DNA from: Porphyromonadaceae bacterium UBA4277
Lineage (GTDB): Bacteria; Bacteroidota; Bacteroidia; Bacteroidales; Muribaculaceae
Assembly: GCA_002395965.1 (NCBI GenBank)
Contig: DGVT01000128.1
Coordinates: forward strand, 1-10,885
Length of the DNA: 10,885 bases
Direction: 5' to 3'
Positions 1 through 4,819 of this stretch are shown piece after piece. How positions within the stretch are numbered: position 1 is the stretch's first letter; each line of letters begins with the position of its first letter. The notes below the pieces were generated by a model. It had not been told where the DNA came from. It saw only the letters and a list, made by a program, of their open reading frames with translations, and searched no databases. The translations under genes were made by a program, and so were the position numbers.

Positions 1-92
1 TGCTGTATATCTGCACTTAACAGCGACAACTGTCAAAGATGGGAAGTTACAACATTTTTCTTGAATGGCAATGCTTTTTGTCAAAAAAAATG

Positions 93-182
93 CTGAGGCT
101 GCTGGGACTGCTGGGGTGGCTGGGGCTGTTGGGACAACTGGGGCTGCTGGGGCCACTGGGGCTACTGGGACTGCTGGGGTGG
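93..182. repeat. G-rich 9-bp tandem array, copy 1
   Basis: Ten consecutive 9-bp units of the form CTGGGRNNN run in register from 93 to 182. The last three bases vary among CTG, TGG, CCA, CTA and CAA. The plus strand carries nine G-runs of three or four bases, separated by 5-6 nt, which satisfies the usual G-quadruplex pattern. An A8 tract and TG (83-92) precede the array; read leftwards the array therefore ends in CA followed by T8. It lies 34 bp past the stop codon of the leftward DUF3109 gene. A degraded G-rich unit continues to about 200. A second array of the same design is at 2982-3098. The frame from ATG 90 is open to 308, but it runs antisense into the DUF3109 gene and is not called as a gene. 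Positions 1-82 show no feature I can support. Confidence 0.9.
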
Positions 183-215
183 CTTGAGATTGCCGGGGTG
201 GCTGCTAGCGGGCAA

Positions 216-797
216 TTAGGTGAGGTATTGCTTGATGTATTGGTGGCAGGTGAGTGCCAGTTGGTCGTACCATTGCTGCCCGAAGCGCTCGATGAGTGGT
301 GTCTTTAGAAACTCATACACGCGTATGCCTTGCTTGCGTCCGAGCACTTCGGCGCACTTGCATATTTTCCAGCGGTGGTAGTTCACGGCGGCGTAGCCGT
401 CATATTGCTTCACTCGCACGGGGTAGAGGTAGCAGGAGATGGGTTTGCGGAAGTTGATTTTCCCGGCGCGAAAGGCGCGCTCGATAGCGCATGAGCACAA
501 TCCGCCGGGCTCGTAGCATGTGAAGACGCAGTTTTTGCCATCGATGATTGATGTCACCAGTTCGCCCTCGGGGTCAAGGTAGGCCACTCCGTTGTCTTTG
601 ATTTCTTCTTGTGCTCGAGGCAGGAGGTCGTCCCAGATGTGGGGCAGTATGGCTTCGATTTGTTCTTTTTCTGCTTGTGTGATGGGTGCTCCTGCGTCGC
701 CGTCGATGCAGCAGGCTCCCAAGCAAGTGTCGAGGTCGCAGCAGAAGAATCGCTCGACCAGGTCTAAGCTAACGAGTGTGTCTTGGATTTGGAACAC
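216..797 (-). CDS. DUF3109 family cysteine-rich protein
   Basis: This 193-residue protein matches the DUF3109 family, which is widespread in Bacteroidetes. Visible hallmarks are the N-terminal stretch FFCCDLDTCLGACCIDGDAG (residues 17-36), a second Cys cluster (CVFTCYEPGGLCSC) and the ISCYLYPVR segment followed by a WKICKC pair. The spaced cysteines suggest metal binding (zinc or iron-sulfur), as in the YkgJ-like zinc/iron-chelating families; the biochemical role is unknown. There is no signal peptide or membrane segment, so it is probably cytosolic. The start is a GTG at 797; the next residues (FQIQDTLVSLDL) are where the family normally begins, so I keep it although no Shine-Dalgarno site is seen. 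Upstream lie a heptamer repeat and an inverted-repeat element instead of a recognisable TAnnTTTG promoter, so expression may depend on read-through from folP-cdaA or on the repeat region. Confidence 0.9.
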   Translation of the reverse strand: MFQIQDTLVSLDLVERFFCCDLDTCLGACCIDGDAGAPITQAEKEQIEAILPHIWDDLLPRAQEEIKDNGVAYLDPEGELVTSIIDGKNCVFTCYEPGGLCSCAIERAFRAGKINFRKPISCYLYPVRVKQYDGYAAVNYHRWKICKCAEVLGRKQGIRVYEFLKTPLIERFGQQWYDQLALTCHQYIKQYLT

Positions 798-805
798 GGG
801 ATTGA

Positions 806-868
806 TAATTAATAATGAATAATTAATAATGAATAATTAATAATTAATAATGAATAATTGATAATGAA
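806..868. repeat. AT-rich 7-bp tandem repeat, left block
   Basis: Nine uninterrupted heptamers, TAATGAA, TAATTAA or TAATTGA, run from 806 to 868. They end exactly at the left border of the inverted-repeat element and resume in the same register at 1099 beyond its right border. The block begins only 9 bp upstream of the GTG start of the DUF3109 gene, so it occupies that gene's leader and probably its promoter position. Such low-complexity heptamers are common between genes in this group, as I recall; the role is unknown. Confidence 0.9.
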
Positions 869-886
869 TACCTGTTGGCGGAATTA
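869..886 (+). repeat. Left terminal inverted repeat
   Basis: This 18-bp sequence begins TACCTGTTGG and pairs perfectly with 1083-1100. Beyond it the similarity fades, although GTTTTG at 892-897 matches the reverse complement of CAAAAC at 1074-1079 after a small offset. Confidence 0.9.
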
Positions 887-901
887 AATTAGTTTTGAGA
901 T

Positions 902-1081
902 TTACCGGTAACACGTAGATAATGTTGAAGTTCCTCTTCGAGGCACGATTTTGATTTTGCCGCCTACACCAAGCTGCGACCCTCGGCGAGGCTCTTGCAT
1001 GGTGTTTAACACATTGCGGCTCTTCGAGCCTTTCGACCTCTTCGAGATCAGCGCTTGATAACCAATATTATACCAAAACAT
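902..1081 (-). CDS. Small basic 59-residue ORF inside the inverted-repeat element
   Basis: On the minus strand an ATG at 1081 opens a frame that ends at TAA 902-904, filling nearly all the sequence between the terminal repeats. The product starts MFWYNIGYQALISKRSKG and is rich in Lys, Arg and Ser. It has SKR, SKG and SKS triplets (residues 13-21), a GVGGKIKI segment (38-45) and the motif PRRG twice (31-34 and 47-50). No membrane segment or known domain is recognised. A second in-frame ATG at residue 28 could give a 32-residue form. I have a general impression of meeting such short frames in Bacteroidales intergenic regions, but I cannot name a family. Because its palindromes overlap the frame, the sequence could be conserved as RNA or DNA structure and not as protein. 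Confidence 0.35.
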   Translation of the reverse strand: MFWYNIGYQALISKRSKGSKSRNVLNTMQEPRRGSQLGVGGKIKIVPRRGTSTLSTCYR

Positions 1082-1082
1082 G

Positions 1083-1100
1083 TAATTCCGCCAACAGGTA
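1083..1100 (-). repeat. Right terminal inverted repeat
   Basis: This is the exact 18-bp reverse complement of 869-886. Its outer two bases coincide with the first two bases of the next TAATGAA heptamer, so the true outer border may be 1098 or 1100. Confidence 0.9.
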
Positions 1101-1146
1101 ATGAATAATTGATAATTAATAATGAATAATGAATAATGAATAATTT
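1099..1146. repeat. AT-rich 7-bp tandem repeat, right block
   Basis: Six heptamers (TAATGAA, TAATTGA, TAATTAA, then TAATGAA three times) run from 1099 to 1140 and decay at TAATTT. They continue the array at 806-868 on the other side of the inverted-repeat element. Confidence 0.9.
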
Positions 1147-1175
1147 GGTTGCTACGAGTGGCTGATGCTGTGATG

Positions 1176-1225
1176 ATTGATAATGAATGATTATGCTGGG
1201 GTTAGTGAATTGATAATGAATGATT
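1176..1225. repeat. Degenerate heptamer copies as a 17-bp direct repeat
   Basis: ATTGATAATGAATGATT occurs at 1176-1192 and again, identical, at 1209-1225, with a period of 33 bp. Both copies resemble the heptamer unit and look like outlying, partly decayed parts of the same AT-rich repeat. They lie within 62 bp of the cdaA stop codon. No clear terminator for cdaA is visible here. Confidence 0.75.
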
Positions 1226-1237
1226 TTGGTTGGGCTA

Positions 1238-2020
1238 TTAGTTGCTTTCGGCCAGTTGCGAAAGTGCGTGCTCCAGGTCGGTGCTGCTGAGTTTCTGGTG
1301 CAGCTCGCCTTTGTGAGCATACGATATGTTGCCTGTTTCCTCGCTCACCACCACTGCAATGGCATCGGTTGCTTGTGCGATGCCGAGTGCCGAGCGGTGT
1401 CGCAGTCCTAAGTATCGTGGTAGCGAAGTGTCGTGTGAGACTGGCAAAATGCATCCTGCGCTCTTGATTTTGTTGTCGGCAATGATGAGTGCTCCGTCGT
1501 GTAACGGGCTGTTTTTGAAGAAAATGTTCTCGATGAGTCGTGTGTTGATTTTAGCGTCGATCACGTCGCCAGTGTGCTCGTAGTCGTCGAGCGGAATTTG
1601 TCGTTGGATGACAATTAGTGCCCCGGTCTTTGACTTAGACATACTCATGCATGCATACACCACTGGCATGACCCATTGCTTGGCCTCGGCCGCTTGCGAC
1701 TTGTGCCTGAACACATTGCTGATAAATCCCCAACCCTTGTGTGAGCCAAGTTCGATGAGAAATCGCTTTATTTGGTCTTGGAACAGGATTACGAGGATGA
1801 ACAGGCCGATGTCGATGAACTTGTCCATAATGGTGCCAATGAGCCTCATGTCGAGAATCTTGTACATCACCACCCAAGCGATGACAAACGCCAGCACGCC
1901 GATGAAGATATTGAGCGAGCCGGAGTCCTTCATCGTGCGGTAGAGATAGTAGAGCATGGTGGCCACGAGCAGGATGTCGAGTAGGTCTTTGATGCCGAAT
2001 ATCGAGAAGATAGAGTTCAT
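1238..2020 (-). CDS. cdaA: Diadenylate cyclase, membrane-anchored (CdaA type)
   Basis: The enzyme condenses two ATP molecules into cyclic di-AMP, a second messenger for potassium, osmotic and cell-wall homeostasis. The 260-residue protein has three predicted membrane helices (about 11-29, 37-57 and 64-83) followed by a DisA_N-type catalytic domain. The active-site signatures are intact: SPLHDGALI with the DGA triad at 175-177, and LRHRSALG with RHR at 207-209. VSEETG (225-230) closes the domain core. The layout and length match CdaA. The start is the ATG at 2020, 28 bp downstream of the folP stop, so the two genes are almost certainly cotranscribed; this pairing recurs in Bacteroidetes. No CdaR-like regulator gene is adjacent. 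Confidence 0.95.
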   Translation of the reverse strand: MNSIFSIFGIKDLLDILLVATMLYYLYRTMKDSGSLNIFIGVLAFVIAWVVMYKILDMRLIGTIMDKFIDIGLFILVILFQDQIKRFLIELGSHKGWGFISNVFRHKSQAAEAKQWVMPVVYACMSMSKSKTGALIVIQRQIPLDDYEHTGDVIDAKINTRLIENIFFKNSPLHDGALIIADNKIKSAGCILPVSHDTSLPRYLGLRHRSALGIAQATDAIAVVVSEETGNISYAHKGELHQKLSSTDLEHALSQLAESN

Positions 2021-2048
2021 AGTCGTGATTAGTGATATGTTGTTGAGA

Positions 2049-2909
2049 TTAGTTGTTGCTGTTGATTATTAGGCCCGTGAGAGTGCGTGCCTGTGCTGCC
2101 GGTTCCACGTCGTGCACCCGCAGGAAGTGTGCTCCTGCCAGCAGTGCGGCAGTGTTGAGTACTGTTGTGCCGTTGAGCGCTTCGTCGGGTGTGCATCCCA
2201 GCGTGCGGTATATCATCGATTTGCGTGAAATGCCCACCAGCAGTGGCACGTTGAGGCAGTGGAATGCTTCGAGGTGTGCCATGAGCTCATAGTTCTGTTC
2301 GGTGGTCTTGCTGAAGCCGAATCCCGGGTCGGCGATGAGCTGTGTGGCACCTGCCTGACGCCATGTGTCGAGCCTCTGGCGCAGTTCGTCGAGCACGTTG
2401 GCCGTCACGTTGTCATATTGTGTGAAGTGCTGCATGTCGGCCGGTGTGCCTCGCATGTGCATCACCACAGCCGGCACTGCAAGCCGTGCCACGGTAGCTG
2501 GCATGTGGGGGTCGATAGTACCGCCCGACACGTCGTTGATCATGTCGGCTCCCATCTCCTCGACAGCCGCCCTTGCTACTGTGCTGTTGAATGTGTCGAT
2601 TGACACGAGCGCGTCGGGGGCTGTGTCTTTGACGATGCGCATTGCTTGCCGCAATCGGGCAATTTCCTCTTTGTCGTCGATGATGTTGGCACCGGGTCGT
2701 GTTGAGCATGCACCGATGTCGATAATGTCGGCGCCGTGCGAGAGCATTGTCTTGAGCCTTGAGGCGATGGAGTTGTCGTCGAGTGCCCGGCTTGATTGGT
2801 AGAACGAGTCGGGTGTGACGTTGATGATGCCCATGACCCATGGGTGCGAGAGCTTGAACAGCCGCCCTCGCATGGTGAGTGTGTATTGCTTGAAATTGCC
2901 TGTAGTCAT
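2049..2909 (-). CDS. folP: Dihydropteroate synthase
   Basis: The protein joins 6-hydroxymethyl-dihydropterin diphosphate to p-aminobenzoate to form dihydropteroate in folate synthesis; it is the sulfonamide target. The 286-residue TIM-barrel protein shows the full motif set: INVTPDSF (29-36), GACSTRPGA (66-74), SIDTFN (103-108), MINDVSGG (123-130), MHMRGTP (150-156), DPGFGFSKT (194-202), VGISRKSM (225-232) and RVHDV (264-268). Length and catalytic residues are normal, so it should be active. The start is the ATG at 2909. A TAnnTTTG element lies upstream at 2960-2967, and the G-rich array begins about 70 bp upstream of the start. It leads a two-gene unit with cdaA. Confidence 0.96.
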   Translation of the reverse strand: MTTGNFKQYTLTMRGRLFKLSHPWVMGIINVTPDSFYQSSRALDDNSIASRLKTMLSHGADIIDIGACSTRPGANIIDDKEEIARLRQAMRIVKDTAPDALVSIDTFNSTVARAAVEEMGADMINDVSGGTIDPHMPATVARLAVPAVVMHMRGTPADMQHFTQYDNVTANVLDELRQRLDTWRQAGATQLIADPGFGFSKTTEQNYELMAHLEAFHCLNVPLLVGISRKSMIYRTLGCTPDEALNGTTVLNTAALLAGAHFLRVHDVEPAAQARTLTGLIINSNN

Positions 2910-2959
2910 TAGCGCAATGTTGAATAACTTGCGAAAATAGTGTTTTTTTCGGTCATGAG

Positions 2960-2967
2960 CAAATATA
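2960..2967 (-). promoter_or_regulatory. Probable folP promoter (-7 element)
   Basis: On the minus strand TATATTTG fits the Bacteroidetes -7 consensus TAnnTTTG exactly and would start transcription near 2953, about 45 nt before the folP ATG. No TTTG sits 19-21 nt upstream; that position falls at the edge of the 9-bp array, with a T6 tract in the spacer. The promoter may therefore be weak, or tuned by the array. Confidence 0.5.
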
Positions 2968-2981
2968 GTGGAGAAAAAATG

Positions 2982-3098
2982 CCGGGACTGCCGAGGTGGC
3001 TGGGGTCACTGGGGCTGCTGGGACCACTGGGGCTGCTGGGGCCACTGGGGTGGCTGGGGCTGCTGGGATTGTCGGGGCCACTGGGGCTGCTGGGGCTG
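2982..3098. repeat. G-rich 9-bp tandem array, copy 2
   Basis: Thirteen 9-bp units run in register from 2982 to 3098, mostly CTGGGG plus CTG, CCA, TGG or TCA. Twelve G-runs of three or four bases lie on the plus strand, so multiple G-quadruplexes are possible. As at 93-182, an A-tract and TG (2974-2981) immediately precede the first unit. The array fills the gap between the stop codon of a leftward hypothetical gene (3118) and the folP promoter. The plus-strand frame from ATG 2979 reads as a Leu-Gly repeat and stops at 3102-3104; another plus frame reads as Gly-X-Y. I do not call either as a gene. Confidence 0.92.
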
Positions 3099-3117
3099 CC
3101 TTAGGGTGGGTATTGGG

Positions 3118-3477
3118 TCAGAAGTTGGGCACGGCCGGCGGCAGTCCGGTGGGTGGCGGTGGTGTGCTTGGTTTGCGGGCCGGCTTCTTGGTGGCTTTGC
3201 TGTGCGAGTTGTCGTTATTCTTGCCGTGCTTGGCGCGTTGGCGTGCAGTTTTGCGCATGGCTTTCTCGGCCGAGTCGCGCTGCTGCGCTTCGTTGCGGGC
3301 GCTGTCGGCCTGTGCAGCCCACAGTTCCAGTGCTTTGTCGTCGGTTTGCGGCTGAGTGTGCAAACACGACTTTCCAGCCCATATCATAGCCAGCACAATG
3401 GCCATGAGTGTGAGCACAGCCAGTGCGCCGTTGCGCTCGTGGCGCGACATTGACAATATGTCTTTCAGTTTGCTCAT
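3118..3477 (-). CDS. Small membrane-anchored hypothetical protein
   Basis: I cannot name this 119-residue protein. The N-terminus (SKLKDILSMSRHERNGA) is short and basic and leads into one membrane helix (about 17-35, ALAVLTLMAIVLAMIWAG). A hydrophilic tail rich in Lys, Arg, Ala and Gln (about 50-100) follows, and the protein ends in a proline-rich run (PSTPPPPTGLPPAVP). The helix with its SRHERNG lead-in resembles the anchor of Bacteroidetes helix-hairpin-helix proteins, but no such domain follows. I prefer the ATG at 3477 over an upstream frame start at 3522, which would overlap the methyltransferase. The gene begins 23 bp after the methyltransferase stop and is probably cotranscribed with it. 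The charged tail could bind nucleic acid or cell wall; that is a guess. Confidence 0.7.
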   Translation of the reverse strand: MSKLKDILSMSRHERNGALAVLTLMAIVLAMIWAGKSCLHTQPQTDDKALELWAAQADSARNEAQQRDSAEKAMRKTARQRAKHGKNNDNSHSKATKKPARKPSTPPPPTGLPPAVPNF

Positions 3478-3500
3478 GCAGTTTCGGTTGGGTTGCCGGG

Positions 3501-4703
3501 CTAAGTCGTGATTTTGCTGCACACTAAGATGATGTGCCTGCCCGATGCTGTGGTGGTGCCGAAGATGTAGTTGTCGCCGCCGTCGTGCAGCCGTAGCCGC
3601 TTAGCGAGTTCGGCCGCCCGTAGCGGGAAGTTTCTCACGGCCACGTTGGCGGTGGTGATGCCCGTCAAGGCTTGCTTGATCTCCTTCTTGTTGAGTGTTG
3701 ACACGTGCCTGACGACAAATGCTCTTCCCGGGAATTTATGGGTGAGTTTGTCGGCAATGAGCAAGTGGCTGTCTCGGCTCATTAGGCTCATTCCGTAATG
3801 CTTAGCCAGATGGTTGAAGCAGGCAGCCTTCATGGCTGAGGCATTAGGCTCGTAGGCAAAAAGTGCTGTTTCGGGCTGGAATTTCTCGTCCCACAGCGGT
3901 GCATCGCCCGGTGTGTCGTCAAGGCTGAAGGAGAAGACATCGTCGTCGTTGACGCAATGTAGGCTTGTGCCGGCTTGTTCCGTGTGGCTCATGATAACCA
4001 GCAATTCCTTGCACTCGCCTGCGGTGCTCACGATGTGCACTTGTGTGACGCATGGCAATGCCTGAATCACTCGGCTCACGTCGAGCATGGGCGAGAGCTT
4101 TATCATCACCTGCCGTGCCTTGCTGAGCAGCAGCTGTGCCATCACGGTGACATCGGGTGTGCAGTCGGCAATGTCGTAGGTGCGTCGTCCGTCGTGGTCG
4201 CGCCTTGCAGGGTCAATAAAGATGAGGTCAACCGGCTCCATGCTGCTGAGGAAACTTTCGGCATCGCTGTTCACTACGGTGATATTGTCATTCCCGAGCA
4301 AGTGAAAGTTGTGCTTGGCCATCTTGCATAGCATGGGCACTTTCTCGACATATACCACCTTGTTAAAAGCCCGTGCCATGAATGAGCAGTCCACTCCCAG
4401 TCCGCCTGTGAGGTCGGCCATAGTGTCGCCGCTCACGATCGAGGCCTTGTAGCGTGCCGTTGCCTCGCTCGAGCATTGCTCCATCGACAGGTGTGGTGGA
4501 TAGATGATGCCTTCGGTAGCGGCCCACGCCGGCAGTTTGCGTCGGGCATAGCGTCGGCCGGCAATCTGGTCGAGGGCGAGAGGAAAGTTCACGCCCGGGC
4601 CTGCAGTGCCGCGCAGTGCCAGCTGTGGCACGTCGTCGGCAGCATGGCTGGCGACAAACTGCCTGGTGGCATCATTGATCAGGTTGTCAAGTTCAGGTTG
4701 CAT
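3501..4703 (-). CDS. SAM-dependent methyltransferase with THUMP-like domain (PG_1098 family)
   Basis: This 400-residue protein matches the Bacteroidetes family typified by Porphyromonas gingivalis PG_1098: a ferredoxin-like N-terminal region, a class I Rossmann methyltransferase core and a C-terminal THUMP-like domain. Visible motifs are MADLTGGLGVD (SAM motif I, about 95-105), YVEKVP (acidic end of beta-2, about 118-123) and IFIDPARRD (catalytic motif IV, about 161-169). The target is probably an RNA base, by analogy with THUMP enzymes; the exact substrate is not known to me. The frame can be extended to a TTG at 4727, but that codon lies inside the -7 promoter element at 4725-4732, so ATG 4703 is the real start, with a leader of roughly 15 nt. 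It is the first gene of a leftward unit with the small membrane protein. Confidence 0.9.
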   Translation of the reverse strand: MQPELDNLINDATRQFVASHAADDVPQLALRGTAGPGVNFPLALDQIAGRRYARRKLPAWAATEGIIYPPHLSMEQCSSEATARYKASIVSGDTMADLTGGLGVDCSFMARAFNKVVYVEKVPMLCKMAKHNFHLLGNDNITVVNSDAESFLSSMEPVDLIFIDPARRDHDGRRTYDIADCTPDVTVMAQLLLSKARQVMIKLSPMLDVSRVIQALPCVTQVHIVSTAGECKELLVIMSHTEQAGTSLHCVNDDDVFSFSLDDTPGDAPLWDEKFQPETALFAYEPNASAMKAACFNHLAKHYGMSLMSRDSHLLIADKLTHKFPGRAFVVRHVSTLNKKEIKQALTGITTANVAVRNFPLRAAELAKRLRLHDGGDNYIFGTTTASGRHIILVCSKITT

Positions 4704-4724
4704 TTCGTTAATTAAATCACAATG

Positions 4725-4756
4725 CAAAATTAGCTCACAGCGCGGCTAAATCCAAA
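4725..4756 (-). promoter_or_regulatory. Bacteroidetes promoter for the leftward methyltransferase unit
   Basis: On the minus strand TTTG (4753-4756), a 20-nt spacer and TAATTTTG (4725-4732) match the consensus TTTG-N19-21-TAnnTTTG exactly. Transcription should start near 4719. It is back-to-back with the rightward promoter, with only four bases between the two -33 boxes. Confidence 0.85.
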
Positions 4757-4760
4757 TTAA

Positions 4761-4792
4761 TTTGCCATATCAGTCAGAAATTATTACTTTTG
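4761..4792 (+). promoter_or_regulatory. Bacteroidetes promoter for the rightward 5'-nucleotidase unit
   Basis: TTTG (4761-4764), a 20-nt spacer and TACTTTTG (4785-4792) fit the primary-sigma consensus exactly. The start site should be near 4798, about 20 nt before the ATG. The leader is A-rich, without a Shine-Dalgarno site. Confidence 0.88.
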
Positions 4793-4819
4793 TCCTCATA
4801 AACCTAAAACAATAGTAAA

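Larger units (their letters stand above)
869..1100. mobile_element. 232-bp MITE-like element with perfect terminal inverted repeats
   Basis: The sequence TACCTGTTGGCGGAATTA (869-886) recurs as its exact reverse complement at 1083-1100, enclosing 196 bp. The element interrupts an AT-rich heptamer array. ATGAA lies directly outside both ends (864-868 and 1101-1105). If the repeats are trimmed to the CCTG/CAGG ends, TAATGAATA flanks both sides as a possible 9-bp target duplication. Because the flanks are themselves repetitive, the duplication length is uncertain. The interior is much less AT-rich than the flanks, contains five short palindromes and is almost filled by a leftward 59-codon ORF. 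No transposase is present, so movement would have to be supplied in trans. It could instead be a structured RNA gene or a dispersed repeat bounded by inverted repeats. Confidence 0.65.

Noticed and set aside
93..182. CRISPR-like or spacer-bearing array
   Set aside because: The units are 9 bp and contiguous with only three variable bases; there is no repeat-spacer structure and there are no cas genes.
1067..1094. Sigma-70-like promoter TTGGCG-N16-TATAAT reading leftwards from the right inverted repeat
   Set aside because: The primary sigma factor of Bacteroidetes uses TTTG and TAnnTTTG boxes, and the TATAAT lies inside codons 4-5 of the small ORF; likely chance.
2996..3355. Collagen-like Gly-X-Y frame through array copy 2 on the plus strand
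   Set aside because: Any 9-bp repeat of CTGGGGNNN yields Gly-X-Y in one frame. The rest of the frame is antisense to the hypothetical gene, and copy 1 has no start codon for an equivalent frame.
3478..3522. Extended N-terminus for the small membrane protein
   Set aside because: It would overlap the methyltransferase stop and put 15 hydrophilic residues before the conserved-looking MSKLKDIL start; ATG 3477 gives a normal 23-bp gap.
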